The notes below the pieces were generated by a model. It ran no database searches and was not told where the DNA came from. It saw nothing but the letters and a program-made list of their open reading frames with translations. From assembly GCA_037893245.1 (NCBI GenBank), contig JBAIAA010000117.1, positions 1,984,001 to 2,048,000 of the forward strand: a stretch of 64,000 nt of DNA, written 5' to 3'. Source of the stretch: Crossaster papposus. Taxonomy: Eukaryota > Echinodermata > Asteroidea > Velatida > Solasteridae. Positions 19,933 through 31,092 of the stretch are shown here, piece by piece. A program made the translations under genes and the position numbers. Position 1 is the stretch's first letter, and each line of letters opens with the position of its first letter.

Positions 19933-20431
19933 ATATGTCTCTTGATCGCTTCGCTCTCCTGCCTGATGAGGAAGTGGCGCGTCTGCCAGTTGCTTTTCTT
20001 TTTATACCGCGTCGTTGGCCTTGTGAAAGTCGGGCGTTTACACCGCGAAGAACTGTGTGTCCAACGTTCCGAAGTCTGTCTTTGGCCGACGATTTGATGC
20101 TTTTTCCTTCCAGCGCATCTTGCGCGATATCCATACCCGTACGTAGAACCTCTCGACCCACGGTTTTGGCCCCTTGTTTGATAAGGGGCATGGCCGAGCG
20201 GAAAAGTCCGCCTAAAATGCCTCCAAGTCCGTATCCCTTCTGACTTCTCGGTCCAGTGAACACCGGGTGACCACGCCCCACTTGTCCAACGTAATAATCT
20301 TCGTAGTGTTTACTATTGGGTGGATAATGGTTCCTCATGGTGCTCAGTTGAAGTAGGACGAGCGCTTTTTTCTGAAATGAAGCTTCACAATGACTCTCCC
20401 GCTCAAAATGGAATGAGCTGACCCGTGTCAT
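19925..20431 (-). CDS. Second copy of the minor virion protein
   Basis: Identical in translation to the product at 16396-16902, offset 3529 bases, in the second tandem unit. See that entry for domains. Confidence 0.65.
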   Translation of the reverse strand: MTRVSSFHFERESHCEASFQKKALVLLQLSTMRNHYPPNSKHYEDYYVGQVGRGHPVFTGPRSQKGYGLGGILGGLFRSAMPLIKQGAKTVGREVLRTGMDIAQDALEGKSIKSSAKDRLRNVGHTVLRGVNARLSQGQRRGIKRKATGRRATSSSGRRAKRSRDIFD

Positions 20432-21164
20432 CTCTTATATCTATCTCGATCATGTCCAATAACTTGTGCTGCAGGGGCATGTAATGCGGACTGTCGTAGA
20501 TTTTTGTGATGGTTTTTCCATACCCGCCGTCTACATTTACGATGCGTAGTAAGGGAGCACGCGTGTCTCCTACGGTGTGGTACTCGACAATATTGGAGTA
20601 GATAAATAGCGCATAAAATGGCTGGAGGTCCACTACTCTGGTACTTTTTTCTACTCCCGTAACGATGGTGTCTTTGTCAAAGCCGAGCAGGTTGGCCAGA
20701 CGACCCAACAATTTCAGCCTCACGCCGTCAGCCGCCTTTATGATGATTTTTTGAATGTATTTGTTGTAAGTGAACCGGACGAGGTTTCCGTGCCCGATGG
20801 GAGGTATAAAATTACACAATAATTCTTCGGGTGTTGGGTAGTACCCCTCCGGTATGTGGTAGATATGCAAATCGGAATCTGGTCCGGTCCTGCATCCCAA
20901 TACGTTGTTCCCTTCAGTCACGTTCAACCAGCGGTGAGGGTAAGTAACTTCAGCCAGGGCTACTTCCCAGTCTCCTTCGAACGACAGGGGTGTTGGTAAA
21001 TTCACAAAGAAATGGCTCAATGTATTGTTGGGATGCGTGTCCATAGAACTGTTACTAGGGAGTGTCACGTAAAATGAGTCCGCCATGGTTAAGGTTAGGT
21101 GGACTGTGTGGACAAATAAGCGTGTCGATGAGTTTTTTATAACTTGCGCAAATGCCCTACCCAA
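20403..21164 (-). CDS. Second copy of the penton-like minor capsid protein
   Basis: Identical in translation to the product at 16874-17635, in the second tandem unit. Neighbour order is preserved. Confidence 0.82.
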   Translation of the reverse strand: MGRAFAQVIKNSSTRLFVHTVHLTLTMADSFYVTLPSNSSMDTHPNNTLSHFFVNLPTPLSFEGDWEVALAEVTYPHRWLNVTEGNNVLGCRTGPDSDLHIYHIPEGYYPTPEELLCNFIPPIGHGNLVRFTYNKYIQKIIIKAADGVRLKLLGRLANLLGFDKDTIVTGVEKSTRVVDLQPFYALFIYSNIVEYHTVGDTRAPLLRIVNVDGGYGKTITKIYDSPHYMPLQHKLLDMIEIDIRDDTGQLIPF

Positions 21165-22213
21165 CTATTAAATTTGTCCGGATAACCCATCCACCTGACG
21201 AAATACTCCGTTTTTCCTCGAGTTTTCCGCGTTCGCAGTACTCTCTCTACCTGGTACAGATCGTCCAGTTTTACCACTCGTTGAAGTTCACGTTCGTAAA
21301 ATGTACCGTCCAACTCTTCACCGTCGTAATCCTTCAACTTGTACACTGGAGGATAGCGCGAAATTTGAGCACTGACCGTGAACAGTTCGGTGGTCCAGCT
21401 TGGAAGATAACCTTTTCTAAACGCTCTGTTCGCCATGCTAATGCGTACCGTGTCTCCCACGTTAAATTGGAAAGAAACGAGTTTGACCGCGTTATCGTTA
21501 TCACCGTACAGGTTTCTCCAGATCTGTTCGGCATTGTCGCTGTTTACAGACGCTGGAGTTGCCTTGATACTTCTGTGGTAAGCGTGATTATACGCTGTCA
21601 TCAATTTCGATAAGGTCTTGATGTATACGTGTCTGTTGGTGGCCGTGAAGTATTTGTACATCTTCGTCTTGAGTGTCCTGTTGAATCTTTCCACTACGCT
21701 GGCCTTTGTTTCATTTTGAGTAGTGAAGAAACCGATGCTGTTTTTCTTGAGCAATGACTGGAATTGACGATTGATAAACTCGGTGCCTTTATCGGTCTGT
21801 AACATTTTGGGTTTACGTCCACTCTCCAAGATTTGTTTGAAACCATCAATGAGTGAGGTACCCGTCTTATTTTTGAGTGGAATTGCCCATGCATATTTTG
21901 ACAATACGTCGATACACGTCAGCAAATACTTGTAGTTTCCATTATATCGACTGAGTGAGCTCATGTCCACCAGATTCGCTTGCCACTGCTGATCGATACC
22001 ACCCACTACGACTCTGTTCCGTTGAAAATGTCTGCGTACCGGTTTGTGTAGCGTGTAAGTGGGTTGTTGACGCAACCAGGTTTTAATTTGAGTCCGGTTG
22101 ACGTTGATCCTGTCTTCTCGGGCAGCGCGGTAGACAGCCTCCACACCCCCAAAACTGGCTGGATTTTGAGGATTGTAATATAGTCGTTTCAGGTACGTCT
22201 CGTGCTCCGCCAT
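21137..22213 (-). CDS. Second copy of the integrase
   Basis: Identical in translation to the product at 17608-18684, with the same DDE core and chromodomain. This copy is the one adjacent to the rest of the element's minus-strand genes. Confidence 0.9.
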   Translation of the reverse strand: MAEHETYLKRLYYNPQNPASFGGVEAVYRAAREDRINVNRTQIKTWLRQQPTYTLHKPVRRHFQRNRVVVGGIDQQWQANLVDMSSLSRYNGNYKYLLTCIDVLSKYAWAIPLKNKTGTSLIDGFKQILESGRKPKMLQTDKGTEFINRQFQSLLKKNSIGFFTTQNETKASVVERFNRTLKTKMYKYFTATNRHVYIKTLSKLMTAYNHAYHRSIKATPASVNSDNAEQIWRNLYGDNDNAVKLVSFQFNVGDTVRISMANRAFRKGYLPSWTTELFTVSAQISRYPPVYKLKDYDGEELDGTFYERELQRVVKLDDLYQVERVLRTRKTRGKTEYFVRWMGYPDKFNSWVGHLRKL

Positions 22214-22340
22214 CGCTGAAATCGGAGTTTTGGATTATGACGCTACTATGACAGCAGACGCACCAGCAGCGAATTTTCCTGGCAAGTTGTTTAAAGCCAC
22301 AACTCGGTTTAGGTCGACAACACTCCATGATGGGTAAGTC

Positions 22341-22862
22341 TCAAATGACAAACTCTAGGGTCGTGGGTGTATTAATATGGTGACCATTTTGGCGTATATG
22401 CGACCGTTTTTTTTTCTTTTTCTTTGTTTTAGGTGTAGTTTTCAGATGAGACGCTTCGGCAAATAATAGCGGTGATGGGTAATATTCCTCCGCCTCTGGT
22501 TCTTCCTTCAAGTGGACCTTACCTTTGGAAACATCGTACAAGTCGAATTCTTTTTCCAATTTTGGAGGACCAGGTGTTACCGATCCTATTTTTGATGGTT
22601 GGGTGACCTCTTTCTTGGTCTCCAGAGTCATGGTCAGCGGTGCCATTCTCTGTCTATTCAGGTTAATGTATCGTTGCAACGTCTGGTGGTACAGCTTGAC
22701 TTTATCCTCGTCTGAAAGATGTTGTCGTTCCAGGAGCTCTCTCATCTCAGCATCCAAACCGTGTACAGCTCGCGTGGTTGGTGTTTGTTCCAATCGTCTG
22801 GTCGATTGTAGCTTGGTTAGAGTTTCTTGAGGTACCAGAACCATTTTCTTGGTGTGTTCCAT
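22341..22862 (-). CDS. Polinton-specific helical protein of unknown function
   Basis: 173 codons starting MEHTKKMVLVPQETLTKLQS. It has a charged, probably helical centre (LDAEMRELLERQHLSDEDKV, LYHQTLQRYINLNRQRM), an acidic middle and a lysine-rich patch (KTKKKKKKRSH) near the C-terminus. A protein of this kind, with the phrase LSDEDKVKLYHQTLQRY, recurs next to the ATPase and small basic gene in many Polintons; its role is not known to me. The 3' end of the gene lies in the duplicated block, so its last codons also occur near 18812-18856. Confidence 0.65.
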   Translation of the reverse strand: MEHTKKMVLVPQETLTKLQSTRRLEQTPTTRAVHGLDAEMRELLERQHLSDEDKVKLYHQTLQRYINLNRQRMAPLTMTLETKKEVTQPSKIGSVTPGPPKLEKEFDLYDVSKGKVHLKEEPEAEEYYPSPLLFAEASHLKTTPKTKKKKKKRSHIRQNGHHINTPTTLEFVI

Positions 22863-22864
22863 GT

Positions 22865-23227
22865 CTATTTAAATAACAATCCACCGAGGGCGCTCAATAT
22901 TGGAGTAAGTAAAGCACCCAGAAATCCTCCCTTCTGCCGCAACACTTTCTTTTTCTTGTGAACGCCGGCTTTCTTATTACTCAGAACGCGCAAGTGAACT
23001 TTATATCTCATCAATCTTTTCCTTTCAGACGGTTTTAGTTGTATGTTACCATTGAGGACGTTGAGGGCGCACTCGCACAAACAATGTATCAGCTCTTTGT
23101 TCGCTCCTTCGATCACACCCTGGCGTTGTTTGTCACTCCCCTTAGCCAACACGCGCAGGTAAGGTGCGTTGTGATGCACACGCCTCGACATCTTCAAATG
23201 ATTGAGGATCAGCTTCGACTTGGTCAT
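22865..23227 (-). CDS. Polinton small basic protein with hydrophobic C-terminus
   Basis: 120 codons; methionine 13 (MSRRVHHNAPYLRVLAKGSD) is the likely start. The N-terminal half is basic and helical, followed by a lysine cluster (GVHKKKKVLRQKG) and a glycine/leucine-rich end GGFLGALLTPILSALGGLLF. The same arrangement is widely conserved in Polintons and adintovirus-like elements, where a membrane-active or core role is suspected. It directly follows the ATPase gene (one-base gap). Confidence 0.72.
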   Translation of the reverse strand: MTKSKLILNHLKMSRRVHHNAPYLRVLAKGSDKQRQGVIEGANKELIHCLCECALNVLNGNIQLKPSERKRLMRYKVHLRVLSNKKAGVHKKKKVLRQKGGFLGALLTPILSALGGLLFK

Positions 23228-23896
23228 TTATACTTTTGGAGTATAAACTATGGGGTATTCACCCGGAAAAATGTTAGTCCTAAGTCTCATAGTATCTATC
23301 GTGTCCGGTTTTAAATCAACGAAGAGGTATCCGTAGGGTGCGGATGTCGCATCGCGGTAGGCCTCCATCATATACTTGGTCTTGCTGGGGTACATCTGCC
23401 TCGCTAAGTGGGTAATTTGCGAAGCGTCTCGCGGGTTTTTAAAGAGGATCATGTAGTGCGCGTTCAAACTAATGGTGCGCATTTCTTTCCCCTTGTAAAA
23501 TAAATTTTGTAGTATGAGAACGACTGACAGGTTTCTATGGTGACTGCCCTTGGTAAACAATTCAGTGACTTTTGCATTATTGCCGCTCTCTGACATGAGA
23601 TCGTCTATCACAACCAGGTTTCTTTGACTTCGGTCCAGGGAATGCAGTAAGTCATCGGGGTAGCCCCCCACAAATCGTATCTGAGGCACCAGACTAGCCA
23701 GATGGTCGTAAGCATCTTGATATTCCCCGTAACACCAAATTATATTATTAAGGGCTGGTTCAATTGCACTGTTTCCGGGTGAAATAAGCAAGCGTTTTAC
23801 AAACTGAGTTTCCCCGCTCCCGGTCGGACCGGCGATTACGCTGGTAAAAGGATGTTTCAGTCGCGCATCCATCTGAGCAAATGACACCCTTATCAA
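23228..23896 (-). CDS. Polinton packaging ATPase (FtsK/HerA, A32-like)
   Basis: 222 codons; the likely start is methionine 9 (MDARLKHPFTSVIAGPTGSG). A P-loop region near the N-terminus is followed by a Walker B-like NLVVIDDLMSE segment and a region SVVLILQNLF typical of the sensor part of A32-like genome-packaging ATPases. In relatives it drives DNA into the preformed capsid. It is upstream of the small basic protein gene on the minus strand. Whether this copy is active is not addressed. Confidence 0.85.
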   Translation of the reverse strand: MIRVSFAQMDARLKHPFTSVIAGPTGSGETQFVKRLLISPGNSAIEPALNNIIWCYGEYQDAYDHLASLVPQIRFVGGYPDDLLHSLDRSQRNLVVIDDLMSESGNNAKVTELFTKGSHHRNLSVVLILQNLFYKGKEMRTISLNAHYMILFKNPRDASQITHLARQMYPSKTKYMMEAYRDATSAPYGYLFVDLKPDTIDTMRLRTNIFPGEYPIVYTPKV

Positions 23897-25043
23897 AAAG
23901 TTTCAATGTTTTATAACTTTGTATATTTTTTTTTTTTTTTTTTTTTCCTACTCCCCCACCCTCTCTTGTGTACTGTTCAGTGGATAACATTTAATTAAAT
24001 ATTTCAACACCCCTCCCCACATACAATTAAATAAATAAATAAATACACCCAAAAATAAATAATAATAATAAAAAAAAATTAAAAAAAAACAAACAAGCAA
24101 ACACCAATCACAATAACAAGAAATGTTTTTTGTTTCTCTCTCTCTCATTTCTCTTTTCTTCCATCATCTTGTTTAATACAAATTTTTAAAAAGGGAAAAG
24201 AGAAGAAGTTTAATTAAATAAATGTCAAATTATGAATATCAATTCAATAAAATAATATACTGAAACAAATCACAATTAAATGCGAGCAAATGTCAAAGTT
24301 CAATATATACAATATGAAGCATACTTTCTCTCTGACGTAATAATCTTGGTCAACCGTATTGTAATTGTGTAATACTTATCATCTATTTTAAATTCAACAT
24401 TTGAATTTTCTTTGTTATGCGTATAATTCTTCATTTGAATGCGTTATATTTATTTTATTTCTTGTAATCACCTGTAATTCAACTTAGGGATTTTAATTGA
24501 ATTAAATTGAACAGTCAAACCTGTAATTCAACTTAGGGATTGTAATTGAATTAAATTGAACAGTCAAACACAACTTAGAAAATGTTATGTAAATAACAAA
24601 TAAAATAAAATAAAATAAAAACAAACAAAAAACAAAAAAAAATTAAACAAAAAAACAGATCACAAATAAATCCAAGCAAAAGTCTATGCAAAACGTCACA
24701 TTTACCATTGTATGTAATTCTAAGCAAATACAAACTTAAAACGTTAACAATTAAATGCAAGCAGCCATCAAAAATAAAACGTAAAGTGAAAGTACAATGT
24801 CAATTTGACCAAGCGACACTTGTTTTAGCTCTCCCTATTTTTACAAGTCGAGGAAAGTGGTTGTTCTGCCATCATCGGCCACTTTTCTTTTGGGGTATAA
24901 ATAGGTAAATGCTGTTTTTATCTGTTTGTATGTGTACATGTCTCCCCCTTTAGTCCGGAAACCACGGTTGATGCCAATCCCGGGGACTTGTGTTCTCAAA
25001 ACATCTAGATACCTTTCCTTGGTGATATTGTTACCTGCCTTGT
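23897..25043. other. AT-rich Polinton spacer with a 51-bp tandem pair
   Basis: No gene is supported between the ATPase and the polymerase. The stretch is very AT-rich, with a T run at about 23928-23946 and A-rich runs at 24590-24660. Near 24469-24569 a 51-base unit with CCTGTAATTCAACTTAGGGA occurs twice in tandem. Confidence 0.7.
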
Positions 25044-28000
25044 TTAGTCCCTTACAACTAATCTTGTTGCTCGTACCAAAACAAAAGTAAGTTTTACTAC
25101 ACAGTGATATGATCCCGTCGCCCTCCCATTCTCGCTTGAGATGGCCAAGTAAGCCGAATCCGTGTCCATTTCACAAAGTTCGAAATGAGAGGGGTCTATA
25201 AACTTCATCAGGAAATCATAATAGAACTGAAGCATGCGAAGCTTTGCGTATTGATACACGAAAAATCCAATTTGAAGGGGCAGATTCAGGTTCATCTTTT
25301 GTTTGTGCATATCTACCTCATACAGTCCCCCACCAACGTCATGCAAAGCTCGAAAGTGTTGATCGTTGACAAATGTTGCGGCGGTTTTGTCGTCGCATAT
25401 TTCAACCTTGAGATGTTTTTGTTGATTAGTGACAGTCTTGCCATAGGCGGAATTACCCAACAATTTCATTGTGTCAGCGAGAATGGAGTTAGCGGGGTCT
25501 TTGTCCCCAGCCCTTCGCGCCTCACTAACCGCATTTCCAAAACTGCGAAAACAGTCTTTGTCTCTGTATTGAATTACCTCGTGAATGTGATCGACTACTA
25601 ATCCGTATGACAGATACCATTTAAGTAGCGGGGTGGCAAGTAGGATTCGAGTCCCAAACATACTGCCAATTAAACTTCTACGTGGCGTGTTCATTAACCC
25701 TTCTCTTTCTGCGTATTGTTTCATGTGTTCCCCGATATCTTCCCTGCTGATCATTACATTTTTGAAAATTGGCGGCATTTCACTAAATTTTTCTTTCAAC
25801 GCATCTGGGACTCGCAAATCACACTCTACTAACCCAAACAGCGACCCGTCCCGAATAAAGTCAAATACCTGTTCTTGTGACATGTGTTTTCGCTGATGAT
25901 GCGGCAACCGAATCGACTTTAGAAATCTTTGCAGGTTTAAATCATGTTGTTGACATACTTCCCATTGACACTCTGTCATTTCTACCAGATTAAAACCCTG
26001 TTTTTTTATGTATTCAGAATTCTTTTCCGTCTCTTTACGGAGCTTTTCGGCACTGACTTTTCTAACTTGGTTAAATTCGGATCTATTTAGGTGGCATCTG
26101 TGCCCGTGCCAGTAACAGCCCTGAAACTGATATACGGTATTGGTTTCTCGACAAAACCCATCTACGGGTAGCTTTCGAGTACCTATGCGGTTTTCAGCAG
26201 CATTGAACTTGTGTGCGATATTGATGTCGTTTGTTTTCGATTCCCATTCTAACCACTCGGCGGCCATTACCCCATGCTTTTGAGCCATAACTGGTTTGAA
26301 ACTCTGTTCTGCTTTGCGCCTAACAAACGTACCGGTGGGCATGGGTTGCATCAGTGCCCAGAGGTAGAGGGCATTGGCATCAAACCCAACAATCTTTTCG
26401 CATTTATTCGGCCCCTCCCTGATGTAAGTTTGATTCTTTTCGTGATAGCGGTTAAAGACGATGGATGGGCCACTGACGATGTTGTCCTTAATCTTGAAAT
26501 AAAGGTCGCTATTGGTCTTGTCAATCAGAGAGAAGAAGGTATCGGGACCGAGAGTAAGAAATAAGTACCTTAGTGAGAGGCCCGGTACAGATATGGCGGA
26601 TTTCAACATATCCATTCCACGTTCGGAATAGAAATTACTCATTTTCTGAAGAGCGTCCAAAAAGGGTACTACGTCAAGATCATTGTACCAGATTAAGAAA
26701 TCCCTCATGGTCTTCATGTTTTTAGAAGTCCAAATCTCTTGACAGTACGCATATTCTGCGTCGCTGATGTTTTGTTGTTTTAAACTACTGAAAAACGCTT
26801 GGTGAGGTGGTAATTGTTGGTAATCTAACTTCTGTAAAGAATCAAACTACTCGTAAGGGAAAAAACCCTTTTCCTGGGGCACTTCATACGCTTTCAGAAA
26901 CTTTGCATAACTGTACCCCGGGGCTAGGTAATTGCTGACATCGAGAAATTTAAGCCATGTGGTTTTGAGCGCCATATAAGTACTGGTCCTCTTCACTATA
27001 AACTGTAGAGGGTCGTCTCTTTGAAGTTTTGTATACAAGTGTCGCTTGATCAAATTTACATCGTACTTACCACTGTTGAAACCGATGACTGGTAATTCTT
27101 GGAGGTAACTTCCTAGCTGCTTTTTCACGTCTTCAGCTGGGTGTTGTCTTCTCCTTGCCGGGTGTGCCTGTTGTGCCTGTTGACTCTGGTCGTTCCTGGC
27201 TGCCTCGACGAGGTCGTCAAGCTGGTCAAACACATTTTCAAACCGCTCATTCAACAGTTCGTTGGCGGCCCAGGCTATGCCGTGCAGGTGATCCACTAGA
27301 ACTTCCAGTTGTTACAAAACATCTTGGTGGTTCGTAGCCCGGTACGTTGCTGGCGACGCTATACAGCTGAGAATTTCGTGGCGATTTTCCCATGTCAGCC
27401 GACCATTATTCTCCCCCTGGTTTGGGACTTTCTGAAAGTAACTTTCAAAGTCAAATGTTGCCCGGTATGGATGTATCTGAAGATCAGTAGGGACTTGTAT
27501 ACCCAAATCGGTAAGTTTGTCAAAGATAGTCTGGGGGAGACGGTACGCACCGCCGGGGAATTTATATTTTACGTTTGCGTCACACGTAATCTCGTGTCGA
27601 TGGAGATGGAACGGTTTTTTGAAACAGCGTCGGCACTTCCCACACGCGTACGACTTACTGTATTTTGTCATGTCGCGGATGAATGAAAAATGTGTCCCGC
27701 AAAGGTTCACATTCAAGGTGGTGGGGAAGCGCCGACGTGAACGACGCACAAGTTCGGCTCTAACTCGTGGTCTCACTTGGTCCCGATGTTCATCATCCTC
27801 CCCCGTCCTCTCCGAATCTTCTGATCCCGCCTCCTCCTCCTCTCCTGACTCTTCTTCTTCTCTTTGCACAAGAGAATATACTTGAATGTTCATTTCAAAA
27901 ATTCTCTCTGCGTCGGCCAGATCGTCGAGTGTTACTCCGTCTTGGTTGGGTTTTCCAACACCATCACGAAACCGGTGTAGAAAATGCCGCGCGTCACGTT

Positions 28001-29336
28001 CCAAAAATCTATTTGTGACATTGTGATTGTGATGGAGGGCGACGGACCTGAAAAAACACAAATTGTCATTATACCGTTGGCCCGTGTGGAGGTTGCGCTT
28101 TAGCGCGTCAAGTCCTCTGTTGTTGACTACAAAGGTGGGGAGATCATTTGGTGGTGCACCGATAACAAAGTCGGTCTTGTTAACAAATACCGTTACATTC
28201 GTAATGGCCTCTACTGTCCATTTTGTGTCGGGTCGCTGTCGGCGGCCATGCTCCGCAATATCCGCTTCGTTTAGTGCTTCTATGAACGATTCTAAATCGG
28301 CTGCGGACGCGATGACGAATGGCTCTTCAAAAAATCGAGCATTGTTATGGCACGAATGAAAATATCTCAACTCGCCCGTCACCGAATGACGTAAAGTCAA
28401 ACCAAAAGACACGTTCATCTTAACGCGCTGTCTAAGTTGATGAAAAACCGCTCTTAACCCAGCTTCCATATTAACAGGTACTCCAAGGCGGCGCGACCCA
28501 ATTAATCTAAAATTAAACACGTCTTGCACGGGTCTGCCTGTTTCATGTCGAGTTCTGACCGAGGGCCAGTGTTCGTGTAACAAATTGTTCAGTTCATGAT
28601 CATCTTCGTCGTTATAATTAACATCTGCGCGGGCGCGGTCACCATTTTCATTTCTAACTCTCCCGAATGGGATGGGGTAGAGAAGCGGATCGTTTACCAT
28701 GGGATCAACCGGAGCAGGGGGAGCACGATGAGCAGCCGGAGCAGGGTGGACAGCAGGAAGTGGTGGTGGTTGTGGTGCCGGAGCTTGCGGAACAGGAGGT
28801 GGTGGAAGGACAGCGGGGACCGGTAGATCCGCCAGAGCGGGGGCACGTTCAACGGGAGGGATGTCTGGACGGTGCATATTTCTAAAGTGCCGCATCATGC
28901 TGTCTCGCCTGGTGAATGTTTTACCACAGGTCTGGCAGGGAAATGTAAGTCTAGGCGGTGGTGGAGCTGGAACTGGTTGCTCTGGTGGTAAAATGTCAGC
29001 GACAGCTGGTACTGGTGGGTTTGGTGGTTGTCGGGCGTGGTAACGCTGATGACGTCTTAAGTTGTCGGGCCGGCTGAAAAACTTGTCGCATTGGCGACAC
29101 CTAAATGTATTTAGAGCTGGAATATCTTCAACACCTTGGATATGGATGCGGCGCTTGTGTCGGTTGAGGCTGAACTTTCTGGTGAAAGATCTGTCACAAT
29201 CGGAGCATGGATACAGAACCCGCCGTCTCTCTTCTTGAGGTGGTGGTGGTGGTAAATCAGGCCGTTCAGCCAAATCCTCATCATCTACAATATCCTTAAA
29301 AGAACACAAACAAAACAAATATAAAATTAGTAACAT
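25044..29336 (-). pseudogene. Polinton protein-primed DNA polymerase B with N-terminal zinc fingers (fossil)
   Basis: One large minus-strand gene, now in a few open segments. In protein order it shows three C2H2 fingers (for example YPCSDCDRSFTRKFSLNRH, FRCRQCDKFFSRPDNLRRHQ), a proline/alanine-rich linker, a region with DNLCFFRSVALHHNH recalling an OTU-like fold, an acidic stretch, a fourth finger (CGKCRRCFKKPFHLHRHEITC region), then the exonuclease (ATFDFESYF, VIGFNSGKYDVN, YLAPGYSYAKFL) and polymerase motifs (GFDANALYLWA, LLGNSAYGKTV, CEMDTDSAYLAI). This is the family's replicative enzyme, primed by a terminal protein. The element's longest gene, broken in several places. Confidence 0.88.
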
Positions 29337-29424
29337 GTATAAATCAAACCTTCAAAAACACACCCATACTCCTAGCAAACAACATACAAAAAGTACCCTT
29401 AAACATACCGTCTGGCAATCAAAC

Positions 29425-29590
29425 ACGGCATTCACCCGTGTAAAAAGACCAAACATTTTATAATTCCATTGTAAATTCATTGTAATTATGACCGGATAAC
29501 TGGGTTTTATTCACCCGTGTAAAAAGACCAAACATTTTATAATTCCATTGTAAATTCATTGTAATTATGACCGGATAACTGGGTTTTGTT
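29425..29590. repeat. 77-bp tandem pair in the Polinton
   Basis: The block starting TTCACCCGTGTAAAAAGACC and ending ACCGGATAACTGGGTTTT occurs twice in direct succession with one base difference seen. It lies in a presumed intron of the polymerase transcript. Confidence 0.85.
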
Positions 29591-29596
29591 ACTTAC

Positions 29597-30273
29597 CATG
29601 GGTTCTTCTTCAGATAAGTCTGCGGGAGGATTGGCAAATATAAAAGCATTCGTCCTCGCGTTCTGAAATTAACAATAGCATAAACCAAACTTACAGACAG
29701 TCCAATCCAACTACGACATTCAATAATGCTTTACCCTATTAACCACCGGTCGATGTGTATCGGATGGTGGCAGAGTTGCGTTTGCAAAACGTAGCAGAGT
29801 ACATAATGTGAGACGAGTTTCGTGTGACGTCACGGACAAGTCCGGACGAGCAAAGGGGCGACAATATTTACCAACAATATATTATAAGAAAAAAACAAAA
29901 CAAAAAACTAAAATAAAAAAAAATAAAAAAAAAATAAAATAAAAAAAAATAAAGTACGGCCTATGGTCGTGTGTGACGTCACGGACAAGTCAAGACGGGA
30001 AAATAGACCAATGAGTGCGGTACAATGAGATAGTGTTTACGATATACCAAAATAACTTGTTTGAATGAGTGAAATGGCAAAGTCACGAGTTTGCAAATAA
30101 TAAATGTTTCTTACCTGTACATCTTTTATGCCTTGCAAATGAGGCGGTGTCTCTGGGATGACTTGGGGTTCGTTGGATGGCCCAGCAAGTGCTTCATCCT
30201 CCATCTGTACAATCAGGTTCAGCTGAGACTCCGTCGGATCCGGAGAAAATGGGTAGTCTTCGGGCTGTGCCAT
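29597..30273 (-). other. Candidate 5' exons of the polymerase transcript
   Basis: On the minus strand an ATG at 30273 opens a short acidic frame (MAQPEDYPFSPDPTESQLNL) that meets a GTAAGA donor near 30112. A second short exon-like block near 29660-29598 lies between a TTCTGAAATTAACAA-side acceptor-like TTTCAG and a GTAAGT donor, and a T-rich acceptor precedes the zinc-finger region near 29300. Introns are known in some Polinton genes, so a spliced leader is plausible. Inference only; transcripts would be needed. Confidence 0.4.
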
Positions 30274-30631
30274 GATGGCAACAGCAGCAGTAGCAGCAAG
30301 CGTCGAAAATAGTAAATGGTATAAGCGCGACTAGTTTTTATAGCAACGGGTCTTTCAAAATGCGCGTCGGTGACCATTTGGGTGATTTTTGTGTGTGTGT
30401 GTTTTTTTTGTTCGTTTCGTGTTTAGTGTTAGACCAACATCAAGTTAAGTCGTACAGTAAACTTTGGGTCATCAGTCAATCCAAATCTAAACAGTGAAAC
30501 TTCCGTCGCACATAGATTAAACAAAAAATATATTGCAGGAAATGGGGCCGATAAGAAACCAAGTCCTGATGAGATGGTGATGCCGATTAAAACAAAACAA
30601 AAAAAAGAAAAAAAGAAAAAGAAACTTAGGA

Positions 30632-31092
30632 AATGGGACTAAGTAATCAAGTCAACATGGGTGGGGAACACCCAAGTCTTAACGCAAGACATTAGGACTA
30701 AGTAACCAAGTCAACATGGGTGGGGAACACCCAAGTCTTAACGCAAGACATTAGGACTAAGTAGCCAAGTCAACATGGGGGGAAATGATAAACACCCAAG
30801 TCTTAACGCAAGACATTAGGACTAAGTAGCCAAGTCAACATGGGGGAATGATAAACACCCAAGTCTTAACGCTGGACATTGGGATAAACAACCAAGTCAA
30901 CGCGGAGGAAACGGCAAACACCTAAGTCTTAACGCAGGACATTAGGACTAAGTAGCCAAGTCAACATGGAGAGGAGAAATGGTAAACATTCAAGTCAGAA
31001 CGCCGGACATTGTGATAAACAGCCAAGTCAACACGAGAGAAAACAGAAAACACCTAAGTCTTAATGCAGAAAATTGGGATAATCAGTTCACT
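30632..31092. repeat. 59-66-bp tandem repeat, about seven copies, in the Polinton
   Basis: Units contain AGGACTAAGTAACCAAGTCA and ACACCCAAGTCTTAACGCA. The first copies are spaced 59 bases apart and later ones are longer and more diverged. No coding capacity. The rest of 30300-32400 outside this array and the GC-rich islet is AT-rich with no gene seen. Confidence 0.85.

Larger units (their letters stand above)
15328..22385. repeat. Tandem duplication of 3529 bp inside the Polinton
   Basis: Positions 15328-18856 and 18857-22385 are two head-to-tail copies that look identical wherever I compared them (offset 3529). The word ATTTTG stands at both copy starts and again at 22386-22391, so the junction has a 6-bp microhomology. 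The unit spans most of the capsid gene, the minor virion protein, the penton-like protein, the integrase and the tail of the coiled-coil gene. Identity points to a very recent event, or to an assembly artefact. Confidence 0.9.
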
